The notes beneath the pieces are model-generated. The model did not search any database. It was not told the DNA's origin and saw only the letters and a program-made list of their open reading frames with translations. Shown here piece after piece: positions 43,680 through 52,573 of a DNA stretch of 64,000 nucleotides. Made by a program: the position numbers and the translations under genes. Source of the stretch: Terrimonas sp. (GTDB lineage Bacteria > Bacteroidota > Bacteroidia > Chitinophagales > Chitinophagaceae); NCBI RefSeq assembly GCF_003075435.1, contig NZ_QCZJ01000004.1, positions 1 through 64,000 of the forward strand, written 5' to 3'. Each line of letters opens with the position of its first letter. Position 1 is the stretch's first letter.

Positions 43680-45947
43680 ATGAAGTATAAAAATCTAAGC
43701 TTTTATGCTATAACTATCATTGTATTCTCGCTGATTATATATTTTGTAATAGACCGGGGTATTAGGTTAGAAACGGAAAAGGTAACTAATTTTGTACCGC
43801 TGATATCGGCTTCCACATGGGATCAGTTTGCTAATACATTTATGGAAAATGTAAAGCATCCGCTTGCCATATTGCTGCTGCAGGTTATTACCATAATTCT
43901 TGTAGCACGAATATTCGGCTGGTTTTGTAAAAAAATAAGACAACCTACGGTGATAGGAGAAATAGCAGCAGGTGTATTCCTGGGCCCTTCATTTGTAGGT
44001 ATGTATTTCCCTGAATTTTCTTCTTTTTTGTTTCCTGCAAAATCGCTTGGTAATCTTCAGTTCCTCAGCCAGATAGGTTTGATACTGTTTATGTTTGTAA
44101 TAGGCATGGAACTAGATCTGAAAGTATTGAAAAATAAGGCAAAGGATGCTGTAGTGATCAGTCACGCCAGTATCATTTTTCCTTTTGCTTTAGGTATAAC
44201 GCTTGCGTATTTCGTGTATGCCAATTTTGCCCCCGACAATGTGAAGTTTCTTTCTTTCTCATTATTTATGGGTATAGCCATGAGCATTACCGCTTTTCCT
44301 GTATTAGCAAGAATAGTGCAGGAGCGGGGGCTTACCAAAACACGGTTGGGCACTATTGCCATTACATGCGCCGCCGCAGATGATATTACAGCCTGGTGTT
44401 TACTGGCGGCAGTGATTGCTGTTGTAAAAGCAGGAACAGTGCTGAGTGCCTTATATACTATCCTTATGGCAGTGGTATATGTGGTAATAATGCTGAAAAT
44501 AGTACAGCCTTTTTTTAAAAGAGTGGGTGATAAATATGCAGATAAAGAATCTTTCAGTAAACCGATAGTGGCCATATTTTTTGTAACACTTGTAATCTCT
44601 TCTTACGCTACTGAAGTAATAGGCATACATGCATTATTCGGTGCTTTTATGGCAGGTGTTATTATGCCGGCTAACACCAGGTTCAGAAGTATATTTATTG
44701 AAAAAGTAGAAGATGTTTCTGTTGTGTTGTTGTTACCATTATTCTTTGTGTTTACAGGTTTAAGAACACAAATTGGTTTGTTGAATGAGCCGTATTTGTG
44801 GAAGATATGCTTATTGATTATAGGAGTGGCGGTGGCTGGTAAATTCCTGGGAAGCGCAATTGCTGCAAAATTTGTTGGTCAGAGCTGGAGGGACAGCCTG
44901 TTGATTGGCGCATTAATGAATACCCGTGGGCTTATGGAACTGGTGGTGCTTAACATCGGTTACGATCTTGGCGTACTGAGTCCCGAAATATTTGCAATGC
45001 TTGTGCTTATGGCGCTCGCAACAACATTTATGACAGGCCCGGCGCTTGATATTATAAATAAATTTTTACCGGAGAAAAAAGAAGCTCTTGTTACATCCTT
45101 GCAGTTAAGCAGTTATAATATACTTATTGCATTTAGCAGTCCAATAAAAGGCGTGGCATTATTGCGGCTTGCAAATGCATTTGTAAAAAGGTCTGTTGGA
45201 GTATCAAGTGTTACAATGCTGCATCTTTCGCCAAGCAATGATCTTAATCAATACAACGAAGCAGAGTATGAAAAAGAAAGTTTTGAGCCTGTAAATCAGG
45301 AAGCGGGTATATTGAACCAGCCTGTTATTACCATGTTTCGTCCATCTGCCGCAGTGGAAAGCGATATTATAGAAATATCGCAGGAGGGAAATTTTGATAT
45401 GCTGCTTATTGGTATGGGTAATTCTGTGTTTGAAGGTACTTTGCTTGGACGTGTGCTCGGGTTTACCAATAAAATTATTAATCCGGAAAAACTTTTTGAT
45501 ACTATAACAGGAAAAGAAAGTTTTTTTGATAATTCATTTTTTGATGATCGTGTAAAAAATATTATCAGATCATCAAAAATTCCGCTGGGAATATTTATTG
45601 ATAAAGACATAGAGAAGGTTGAAAATGTTTTTCTTCCTGTATTTTCAATAAGTGATAGTTTTCTGTTGATCTACGCGCAAAAACTGATTCATAACAGCAA
45701 TGCCACGATAATTATACTTGATGCTATCGGTGTAATCGATCAAAATCCTGAAATGAGGGAAACTATACAGATGATTGAAAAAATTGCACCGCAGCAAATC
45801 ATATTACACAATGACCGACGCATGGAAAAAGAATTTCTGCAAAAACAGGACCTGATGCTGATCAGTCTTGACAGTTGGAACAAGGCCGTGGAAACCCAAA
45901 GTGTGTGGCTGTCGAATGTGCCTTCGGTATTGATAGTAAAGCCGTAG
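43680..45947 (+). CDS. Cation:proton antiporter (CPA2 / Na+/H+ exchanger family)
   Basis: A 755-residue membrane protein with a first helix at about 8-24, then the Na_H_Exchanger domain of about 12 helices (60-460). Signatures: RQPTVIGEIAAGVFLGPSFV (about 92-111), ITAFPVLARIVQE (about 203-215) and CAAADDITAWCLLA with the transport aspartates (about 231-244), plus MNTRGLMELVVLNIGYDLG. The C-terminal 290 residues form a soluble domain resembling universal-stress folds, as in plant CHX and bacterial homologues. It lies 26 bases after the fucosidase and may be co-transcribed, though no functional link is evident. Confidence 0.92.
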   Translation: MKYKNLSFYAITIIVFSLIIYFVIDRGIRLETEKVTNFVPLISASTWDQFANTFMENVKHPLAILLLQVITIILVARIFGWFCKKIRQPTVIGEIAAGVFLGPSFVGMYFPEFSSFLFPAKSLGNLQFLSQIGLILFMFVIGMELDLKVLKNKAKDAVVISHASIIFPFALGITLAYFVYANFAPDNVKFLSFSLFMGIAMSITAFPVLARIVQERGLTKTRLGTIAITCAAADDITAWCLLAAVIAVVKAGTVLSALYTILMAVVYVVIMLKIVQPFFKRVGDKYADKESFSKPIVAIFFVTLVISSYATEVIGIHALFGAFMAGVIMPANTRFRSIFIEKVEDVSVVLLLPLFFVFTGLRTQIGLLNEPYLWKICLLIIGVAVAGKFLGSAIAAKFVGQSWRDSLLIGALMNTRGLMELVVLNIGYDLGVLSPEIFAMLVLMALATTFMTGPALDIINKFLPEKKEALVTSLQLSSYNILIAFSSPIKGVALLRLANAFVKRSVGVSSVTMLHLSPSNDLNQYNEAEYEKESFEPVNQEAGILNQPVITMFRPSAAVESDIIEISQEGNFDMLLIGMGNSVFEGTLLGRVLGFTNKIINPEKLFDTITGKESFFDNSFFDDRVKNIIRSSKIPLGIFIDKDIEKVENVFLPVFSISDSFLLIYAQKLIHNSNATIIILDAIGVIDQNPEMRETIQMIEKIAPQQIILHNDRRMEKEFLQKQDLMLISLDSWNKAVETQSVWLSNVPSVLIVKP

Positions 45948-46070
45948 TCAGCAGCTTATGTTGCTTATTTTTAAATCCTGAAAATAGCAGCGAAGTATAG
46001 TAAAGTTCGCTAAGGATTGCTTTTTCGAACCCTGTCTTACATCTCTCCTGCGTTGGAGTGACAGACTGGG

Positions 46071-46289
46071 GTGTATACGTTCCGCAATATTACGGACTGT
46101 ATTAAGTATAACGAACAACTTGTATCTGGTGAGCAGCAGCGGTATTGTTTTTATGTATATGTGCTTAACGATAGCATATCATTAAAGCAGGATATTTCAG
46201 GCAGGGAGTTACGTAATATTATCAGGGAATATGTCATTGCGGATGGTTCACTTATGGGTGAGTATGAAGAAATGAATGTAATGGTTTAA
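46071..46289 (+). CDS. Small hypothetical protein (weak)
   Basis: A 72-codon frame beginning with GTG at 46071: CIKYNEQLVSGEQQRYCFYV and SGRELRNIIREYVIADGSL look like protein rather than noise, with a plausible strand-helix pattern. There is no ATG start and no clear ribosome site. The sequence just before it (46040-46065, TCTCCTGCGTTGGAGTGACA) looks like an intergenic repeat. It could be a real small cytosolic protein or a remnant. The rest of the 45948-46327 gap shows nothing else. Confidence 0.4.
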   Translation: MYTFRNITDCIKYNEQLVSGEQQRYCFYVYVLNDSISLKQDISGRELRNIIREYVIADGSLMGEYEEMNVMV

Positions 46290-46327
46290 TATTGCATTTT
46301 ACTATAGCATTTTAATTCTTATCTGCT

Positions 46328-47071
46328 TTGAAAAGATATAGCTCAGCAATTTCTTTTTTTATATTTATCACCTGTTTTGCACAACGCTTATATGCGCAGT
46401 TTAACGACAGTGTGCATTATTACAGCAAATATGCTACAACCGGTATCATCAATAAAACCAATCAAAACAGGTCTTTTGTATTGAATAATGTTTTTGCTTT
46501 TAGTGTTAATAAAAAAGAAATTGCACTGAACAGCTCCGCATCCTGGATGTATGGCAAGCAGAACGGCAGCTTAACCAATAACGATTTTACAACCGGATTA
46601 AATGTGGATTTACACAAGAATACCCGAAAATTATATTACTGGGGGTTGGTAAATCTTACTTCAAGCTATTCTTTAAATATCAGGCACCAGTTCCAGGGAG
46701 GAGGGGGAATAGGTTATAATTTTGTGAACAAACCCAATATAGAGGTTGTTGTAAGTGACGGACTGTTATATGAACGAAGCAGCCTGAAAATAGATTCGGT
46801 TACCAATGAAAATTACCAGACCATCAGGAATTCTTTAAGACTACGGCATCGCTGGGTGATCAATAATATCATTACCTGGGATGGAATGCATTTCTGGCAG
46901 CCTTCCTTGCTTAAGTTTGATGATTATATTATCCGGTCAACCAGTAATATTTCCATCAGGCTTAAAAAATGGTTGAGCTTTACTTCTTCTCTTACTTACA
47001 ACAAAGTATCCCGCACTAACCGCGAGAATTTATTGTTGAGTTTTGGTATTACCGCTGAAACTTATTTTTAG
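46328..47071 (+). CDS. DUF481 family outer-membrane protein
   Basis: A 247-residue exported protein of PF04338, a family of outer-membrane beta-barrel proteins with unclear role, some induced by salt. The start is TTG at 46328 (MKRYSSAISFFIFITCFAQR); no ATG is available and the signal peptide follows directly. The mature chain alternates strands (NVFAFSVNKKEIALNSSASW, GLVNLTSSYSLNIRHQFQGG, YNFVNKPNIEVVVSDGLLYE) and ends TLSFGITAETYF-like with a terminal Phe. It stands alone. A salt-stress link would fit the antiporter upstream, but that is speculation. Confidence 0.8.
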   Translation: MKRYSSAISFFIFITCFAQRLYAQFNDSVHYYSKYATTGIINKTNQNRSFVLNNVFAFSVNKKEIALNSSASWMYGKQNGSLTNNDFTTGLNVDLHKNTRKLYYWGLVNLTSSYSLNIRHQFQGGGGIGYNFVNKPNIEVVVSDGLLYERSSLKIDSVTNENYQTIRNSLRLRHRWVINNIITWDGMHFWQPSLLKFDDYIIRSTSNISIRLKKWLSFTSSLTYNKVSRTNRENLLLSFGITAETYF

Positions 47072-47244
47072 GGAGGGAGGTGGAAGGTTGAGGGTTAGAG
47101 GTGGAACATTTATCGTTTGTCTTTTGACGGGGTGCAATTCAAATTGGCCAGCAGGTGCGCCTGCAAAACAAGGGATATACACCAACTCACCTAACAAATA
47201 TCCCGATATCAGGGAAGACAGCCTGTAATAGCGTTTTCTTAAAA

Positions 47245-47383
47245 CCTTAGTAACACATTGCTAATAATTGTACAACCTTATTAGCTTATAACCGCAGCCG
47301 GTTAAAGTTAAATCTGACAGTTATTGAAACGAGATGCAATAATGTAATAAGGTTGAGCTAAGTTTCACGTTTCGTTACTAAGG
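47245..47383. repeat. Nested inverted repeats in a gene-free gap
   Basis: Outer arms CCTTAGTAAC (47245-47254) and GTTACTAAGG (47374-47383) are perfect, as are inner arms CAACCTTATTA (47273-47283) and TAATAAGGTTG (47345-47355). The spacers between outer and inner arms are both 18 bases, so the whole is symmetric, although the spacers themselves do not pair. It lies in the 755-base gap 47072-47826, where I find no gene. Confidence 0.5.
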
Positions 47384-47544
47384 TCATAAGGTTCGATTTT
47401 TGTAAAGGAATATTGTATGATTTGAAATATGCTGAGGATTGTACATATAAAACGAATTTGCTGCACAATAGCATGGTAACCAGAGCGTGCATCAGAGTGT
47501 ATATATAATTTTCGCGTATTGGGCAATCATGTGCAGATGCCTCG

Positions 47545-47648
47545 TGCCTCGGCATGACAAACCGCAGTGCTGTGTTTGACGTTAGTGCTATTGTTGAACA
47601 TTGCTACTAATGTTCAATATACATTCTTCCGCCTGTCATGCCGAGGCA
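47545..47648. repeat. Inverted repeat TGCCTCGGCATGACA / TGTCATGCCGAGGCA
   Basis: Perfect 15-base arms at 47545-47559 and 47634-47648, separated by 74 bases. Phrases such as TGTCATGCCGAGGCATCT are common dispersed intergenic sequences in Bacteroidota genomes (from memory). The left arm shows a small internal duplication of GCCTC. Confidence 0.6.
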
Positions 47649-47762
47649 TCTACTTTAGCTGTAGTACCTACATACGAAAAACTGAAATGCACCCGTTTAA
47701 CGTTTATCGTTTCCCGTCTCTCTATTAACATTATCTTCGCGCAGGTTTTAAGCATACTCCTC

Positions 47763-47770
47763 TAACTTTG
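47763..47770 (+). promoter_or_regulatory. -7 element TAACTTTG before TonB receptor
   Basis: A perfect TAnnTTTG box; transcription would start near 47777, a 50-base leader before the ATG at 47827. The -33 position has only TTCG (47736-47739) with slightly long spacing. Confidence 0.48.
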
Positions 47771-47826
47771 GTCAACTAATGATTGCCTGTTCGTAAATTC
47801 CATGTATCAGCTTAAAGTGTTACTTC

Positions 47827-50142
47827 ATGAAACAACTGTTTTTGTTAATGTCTTTATTGTTTTTCCTGCAAGGTTACTCCCAGCAGAAATTTACCATCAG
47901 CGGCTCAGTAAAGTCAAAAAACACAGGAGAAACTATTATCGGCGCCAGCGTGAGGAGCGGCAATGCAGGCACGATCAGTAATGAGTACGGATTTTATTCC
48001 TTAACGCTTCCAGCCGGCGAACATACTGTTGAAGTGTCTGCCGTAGGATTGGCCTTTTACACAAACAACATCAGCCTGAACAAAGATATTACACTAAATA
48101 TCTTATTGGAAGATGAATCCAAAACGCTGGACAATGTTACCATTACCGCATCTTCCAAAAGCAGGAGTTTAAGCAGTCCGCAAATGGGCATAGAAAGATT
48201 AACCACCAAAGAAATAAAAAATATACCTGTATTGCTTGGTGAAAGGGATGTGCTCAAAACCGTACAATTATTACCCGGCATAAAATCTGCCGGAGATGGC
48301 AACAGCGGCTTTTTTGTAAGAGGCGGCGCGGCTGATCAGAATCTTATATTGCTGGATGAAGCAACCGTGTATAACGCATCGCACCTGCTGGGTTTTTTCT
48401 CCACCTTTAATTCAGATGCTATAAAAGATGTGACGGTATATAAAGGCGGTATGCCTGCACAATATGGCGGAAGATTATCTTCAGTTTTAGATATTAAAAT
48501 GAATGATGGCAATAACCAGGATTATAATGTAAGCGGAGGTATCGGGCTCATCTCCGCTAAATTGAATGTTGAAGGACCTATTCAAAAAGATAAATCTTCT
48601 TTTTTAGTTACAGCGCGGCGAACCTATGCAGATATGTTTCTTAAGCTGTCCAAAGATTCATCGCTCAACCGTAATACTTTATATTTCTACGACATCAATG
48701 CCAAGCTGAATTATAATTTTGGTGATAAGGACCGGCTCTATGTTTCAGGATATTTTGGCAGGGATGTTCTGAAAGCCGGGGAAACATTCGGGCTGGATTG
48801 GGGAAATGCAACTGGCACGGTTCGCTGGAATCATATTTTCAGCAACAAACTTTTTTCCAATACCTCTTTAATCCTGAGCAACTACAATTATAATATCTCT
48901 ATACGCAGCGGTGCCAATGATTTTAATATTTTTTCACAGATACGCGATCTTAATCTAAAGCAGGAGTTCCAATGGTATTTAACGCCGCGCAATAATCTGC
49001 GTTTCGGTTTTAATTCAGTATACCATATCATACGCCCGGGCGAAGTGGTGCCTGCCAGCGATCAATCCAGCTTTAACGCGCAGTACCTGCAAAAACGACA
49101 TTCCTGGGAGAACGGTATTTACGCAACCAATACCTGGAAGGCAACTGATAAAATGAATATTACTTACGGCATAAGATTAACCACTTTTAGCGTATTAGGA
49201 AAAGGAGATTTTTTTGCGTTTGATATGGATGGAAATATAACTGATACCATGCATTATACTGCCGGGCAGTTTGTAAAAACATATATAAACCCTGAGCCAA
49301 GGCTGGCAGTAAGCTACCAGTTAAACAGCACATCATCCGTTAAAGCTTCGTATGTGCGCAATGTGCAAAACCTGCATTTGCTGTCTAATTCCACCACTGC
49401 AAGTCCAACAGATAAATGGGTGGCAAGTACCAATGTTATCAGGCCCGAAATTGCTGACCAGTTTGCTGTAGGCTATTATAAAAATTTGTGGGATAATAAT
49501 TATGAGCTTACAGTAGAAGCATATTATAAAGACATGCAGAACCAGATAGATTACCGTGATGGTGCGGATATATTTATTAATTCGGACGCGGTAGAAGCGC
49601 AACTGCTTTTTGGTAAAGGCCGCGCTTACGGACTGGAATGGCAGTTCAAAAAGAAAGCAGGAAAATTTACCGGGTGGTTAAGCTATACGTTGTCTAAAAC
49701 AGAAAAGCTGATCAACGGCATCAATAACAATAAATGGTATAATGCAAAACAAGACAGAACGCATGATCTTGCACTGGTGGTAGCATATCAATTGAGTAAG
49801 AAGTGGTCAGTGTCTGCCAACTGGGTGTATTATACCGGCAACGCCGTTACATTTCCGGCAGGCAAATACAGGGTAGATGACCAGGTAGTATTTTATTATA
49901 CCGAGCGCAATGGTTACAGGATGCCCTCTTATCACCGGCTTGATGTTGGCGCTACCTGGATTTTAAAGCAGCGCAAAAGATTTTCATCAGAGCTTACCTT
50001 CAGTTTATATAATGCTTACGGAAGAGAGAATGCTTATACCATTTCTTTTCGCGAAAGCAAAGAATACCCCGACAGGACAGAAGCTGTGCGACTGGCTTTA
50101 TTTAAGTATATACCATCAGTATCCTATAACTTCAAATTCTGA
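47827..50142 (+). CDS. TonB-dependent receptor paired with DUF4249 lipoprotein
   Basis: A 771-residue outer-membrane receptor. Signal peptide 1-18, carboxypeptidase-regulatory domain about 20-105 (ISGSVKSKNTGETIIGASVR, YGFYSLTLPAGEHTVEVSAV), plug about 115-230 with TVQLLPGIKSAGDGNSGFFV, RGGAADQNLILLDEATVYNA and GGRLSSVLDIKMNDG. The barrel ends IPSVSYNFKF with a terminal Phe. This receptor branch is regularly followed by a DUF4249 lipoprotein, as here after five bases, and is distinct from SusC/SusD. The cargo is unknown. Confidence 0.93.
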   Translation: MKQLFLLMSLLFFLQGYSQQKFTISGSVKSKNTGETIIGASVRSGNAGTISNEYGFYSLTLPAGEHTVEVSAVGLAFYTNNISLNKDITLNILLEDESKTLDNVTITASSKSRSLSSPQMGIERLTTKEIKNIPVLLGERDVLKTVQLLPGIKSAGDGNSGFFVRGGAADQNLILLDEATVYNASHLLGFFSTFNSDAIKDVTVYKGGMPAQYGGRLSSVLDIKMNDGNNQDYNVSGGIGLISAKLNVEGPIQKDKSSFLVTARRTYADMFLKLSKDSSLNRNTLYFYDINAKLNYNFGDKDRLYVSGYFGRDVLKAGETFGLDWGNATGTVRWNHIFSNKLFSNTSLILSNYNYNISIRSGANDFNIFSQIRDLNLKQEFQWYLTPRNNLRFGFNSVYHIIRPGEVVPASDQSSFNAQYLQKRHSWENGIYATNTWKATDKMNITYGIRLTTFSVLGKGDFFAFDMDGNITDTMHYTAGQFVKTYINPEPRLAVSYQLNSTSSVKASYVRNVQNLHLLSNSTTASPTDKWVASTNVIRPEIADQFAVGYYKNLWDNNYELTVEAYYKDMQNQIDYRDGADIFINSDAVEAQLLFGKGRAYGLEWQFKKKAGKFTGWLSYTLSKTEKLINGINNNKWYNAKQDRTHDLALVVAYQLSKKWSVSANWVYYTGNAVTFPAGKYRVDDQVVFYYTERNGYRMPSYHRLDVGATWILKQRKRFSSELTFSLYNAYGRENAYTISFRESKEYPDRTEAVRLALFKYIPSVSYNFKF

Positions 50143-50147
50143 TCATT

Positions 50148-50957
50148 ATGAGGAACAAAATATATGTGAGCTTATCGGTGTTGCTGGTTGTATGGATTAC
50201 TTCCTGCGAAAAAGTAATTGACATCAACCTGGATGACGCTGAAAAGAAGTATGTGGTAGAAGCTGTTGTAACGGATGAGCCGGGATCCGCTAAAGTATTG
50301 ATATCTCAAACAAAAAACTTTAGTGATGATAACCAGATTGCCGGCGTAAGCGGGGCAACAGTAACCATCAACGACGATGATGGCAATAGTACTGTGCTTG
50401 CAGAATCGTCCGCAGGCGTTTATCAATCGGCAGGCATTACAGGAGAGAGCGGAAAAACATATACACTTAAAGTAGAGGTGGATGGTAATGTATTCACCGC
50501 GTCATCTGTAATGCCTGCCAGGGTGAATATGGATACATTGTATGTGTCGGATGAATTTATATTTGGCGAGGCAAGGAAGATGGCGAACGTAGAATTTAAT
50601 GACCCTACGGGTTTAGGACAGAGCTACCGGTTTGTCCTGCATGTAAACGGTGCAAAACGCGGTGGCGTGTATATCCGCAATGATGAATACACCGATGGCA
50701 ATTTAACGAACGTAAGATTATTTTCGGGCGGCGATGATGATGACGATAAAGGCATTAAAACAGGTGATATGGTAAGGGTAGATATGTTGTGTATTGATGA
50801 AACCGTGTATAAATACTGGTACAGCTTTGAAACCGGTGGCGCTACCGGGGGAAGCAATACGGCTTCGCCCGCCAATCCCGTAACGAATATAAAAGGAGGA
50901 GCTTTAGGTTATTTCAGTGCACATACCGTGCAAACAAAAATGGTGAAGGTGCCGTGA
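50148..50957 (+). CDS. DUF4249 family lipoprotein
   Basis: A 269-residue lipoprotein with signal ending ITSC (Cys20). The start EKVIDINLDDAEKKYVVEAV is the DUF4249 signature, followed by Ig-like strands (VSGATVTINDDDG, YTLKVEVDGNVFTASSVMPA) and VEFNDPTGLGQSYRFVLHVN. It is five bases behind its TonB-dependent receptor and is presumed to be the surface or periplasmic partner of that receptor, by analogy with SusD. There are no anomalies apart from a short acidic run GGDDDDDKG (about 200). Confidence 0.92.
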   Translation: MRNKIYVSLSVLLVVWITSCEKVIDINLDDAEKKYVVEAVVTDEPGSAKVLISQTKNFSDDNQIAGVSGATVTINDDDGNSTVLAESSAGVYQSAGITGESGKTYTLKVEVDGNVFTASSVMPARVNMDTLYVSDEFIFGEARKMANVEFNDPTGLGQSYRFVLHVNGAKRGGVYIRNDEYTDGNLTNVRLFSGGDDDDDKGIKTGDMVRVDMLCIDETVYKYWYSFETGGATGGSNTASPANPVTNIKGGALGYFSAHTVQTKMVKVP

Positions 50958-51255
50958 TGAAATAATTTGCCGAGCCACAATGCATGCATTTCTGTACCTG
51001 CAATTTTTCCGCAAGGCCGGCTTGTTTAATGTTTATTGTGTCGCCTATTCATTCTGCTTATTCAATGTCACGCCTGGACAACACGGATTGAAGCCCTGCG
51101 GGCTTTCATGCTTCTGCCAGGAAGATAAGATCGTATTGTACCAATGAGAACAATACAAAATGATAATTTCAAGTGGTTGATTTTTAAGATTGTTTTTTTT
51201 TAAAACTGGGTGTTATAACATAAATTTACGAGTTGGCCGCCATAACGTTGAGACC
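50958..51255. other. Gap with hairpin and palindrome
   Basis: No gene is seen in about 300 bases. AAGCCC-TGC-GGGCTT (51091-51105) is a six-base-pair hairpin without a T-run. TGTTATAACA (51211-51220) is a perfect palindrome, and TAAATTTA (51221-51228) beside it is a one-mismatch -7 box for the next gene. Confidence 0.4.
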
Positions 51256-51921
51256 ATGAATTTCAAAATTGCATTTAGTTTTTTTCTAGTCTTTTACTCC
51301 TTGACTGGACACGCTCAAACAAATGACCAAACCTCATTGTTAGATACTTCTTTTTCAAAGAAGATAACTGTTTCTGGATTTTGCTTGTGCCAAACAACGT
51401 TGCCTGACTTACAAAGACTAAGTAACGACTTCAAACCCATAGAAGTTGAAGAAATGGATTTAGGAAAAAAATGTATCGCACAAGACAGCCGTTTTGAAAA
51501 TGGGAAAGGATATTTTTCGGCAAAATTTCCAGGCATGATTTTTCAGAAAGACCAAAGCACAGACCAAATAAGTAAAATAAGACTTACAAAAGACTTTAAA
51601 GGAAACCTGCCTGATGGTACACCAATTGACATGCATAATTTAAGGCTCAGAGATGTTTTCAATATCTACCCAAAATTGAAAGACACTTGGGGGTCACGTG
51701 GCTGCTCTGACTATTGGCATTTTGCAAACGACACTTTGTTTTTCTATGTCAAGGTTGACACAACTAAAAAGCCACAGTTCCCAATTGATGAAGCATATTA
51801 TTATGATAAGCCAATTGAAGCTATAGACCTCATGGTTTCTTGTTATAGAATTTTTGAGAAAAATGAACGATACAAACAATTACTAAACGACCCAATTTTT
51901 TTCATTGACAGCGTTAATTAA
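51256..51921 (+). CDS. Exported protein of unknown function, possibly acquired
   Basis: 221 residues from the ATG at 51256 (MNFKIAFSFFLVFYSLTGHA), which begins a signal peptide; the upstream in-frame ATG at 51190 gives a non-signal extension. Six cysteines (CLC, CIA, GCSDYW, SCY) could form disulphides. The sequence shows GSRGCSDYWHFANDTLFFYV (about 145-164). I do not recognise a family. By eye the codons are more A-rich and use AAC/GAC/ACT more than neighbours, and the gene sits between a palindrome and a dispersed repeat, so recent acquisition is possible. Confidence 0.68.
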   Translation: MNFKIAFSFFLVFYSLTGHAQTNDQTSLLDTSFSKKITVSGFCLCQTTLPDLQRLSNDFKPIEVEEMDLGKKCIAQDSRFENGKGYFSAKFPGMIFQKDQSTDQISKIRLTKDFKGNLPDGTPIDMHNLRLRDVFNIYPKLKDTWGSRGCSDYWHFANDTLFFYVKVDTTKKPQFPIDEAYYYDKPIEAIDLMVSCYRIFEKNERYKQLLNDPIFFIDSVN

Positions 51922-51960
51922 ACCCAAATAGGTTTCGAACACCTGTGGCGAGTCGCTCCT

Positions 51961-52022
51961 GCTACCCGAGTATTTTTAACAAGCTTTATTTCATGAGTTC
52001 ATATGCTTGCGCTATATGGTGA
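51961..52022 (+). repeat. Dispersed repeat, copy 2
   Basis: Matches 161-222 with about five differences in 60 bases. It lies 39 bases after the stop of the exported protein. The nine-codon frame reads MSSYACAIW. A small hairpin-like GGCGAGTCGC precedes it at 51946-51956. After the repeat comes about 160 bases without a gene. Confidence 0.75.
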
Positions 52023-52184
52023 ACAAATCAAAACGCAAAAAACTTTTTCCGGCTTTTTAAAAGCAAAAAAGCCTAAAAATCGTCTGAAGTATTCAATATT
52101 ATGGAAACGGGATTGGGATAACAGGCCGGTTTTGATCACCTGTTGTAGTTATATGAGATCCCCATGATAATTAAAAGCATTGTT

Positions 52185-52448
52185 CTAAAGATAAACCTGT
52201 AAAGCAGAAATGTCAATATTTGCAAGATAAACGTCCAGTCTTGTCGGATCATCAAAAATACTTAGCATCCTTATGGGACTTTCTTCAATTTCCTCCAAAT
52301 CATGAAAAAGCTCAACATACATTGATGACAACCCATACAGATAAATATGGCTACCCCAGCAAAATCTTTCTGCCAATAACACTCCTTCATTTTTCAGTAT
52401 AAAAAACTGCTCTTGATTGGATTTATTTTTGAAATCAGCTATAGTCAT
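52185..52448 (-). CDS. Small conserved hypothetical protein
   Basis: 87 residues, MTIADFKNKSNQEQFFILKN at the start, then GVLLAERFCWGSHIYLYGLS, SMYVELFHDLEEIEESPIRM and a C-terminal LDVYLANIDISALQVYL. Short cytosolic proteins of this pattern (an 'IADFxxL' start, a YxLYxLxxFYVE-like centre and a 'LxxYLxxIDI' end) are common, scattered and uncharacterised in Bacteroidota. They often sit in variable regions, as here next to the dispersed repeat. The function is unknown. Confidence 0.7.
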   Translation of the reverse strand: MTIADFKNKSNQEQFFILKNEGVLLAERFCWGSHIYLYGLSSMYVELFHDLEEIEESPIRMLSIFDDPTRLDVYLANIDISALQVYL

Positions 52449-52573
52449 ACCAGGAATTACTTTTTAGTGTTCAATACAAAATTTGTTGCTTATTTAAGCA
52501 TCTTGTTTGTAATAATTACTAATGATAACTATTAAGTATATTATTGCTTTTATGTCTTGTGTTGCTAATTTTT

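Noticed and set aside
44162-44575. 137-codon minus-strand frame
   Set aside because: Antisense to the antiporter gene; its hydrophobic look comes from the transmembrane coding sequence.
46021-46070. TTCGAACC-containing stretch resembling a tRNA T-loop
   Set aside because: No acceptor, D-arm or anticodon stem can be built around it; it looks like an intergenic repeat.
47358-47555. 65-codon minus-strand frame in the 755-base gap
   Set aside because: It runs through inverted-repeat arms and shows no protein-like pattern.
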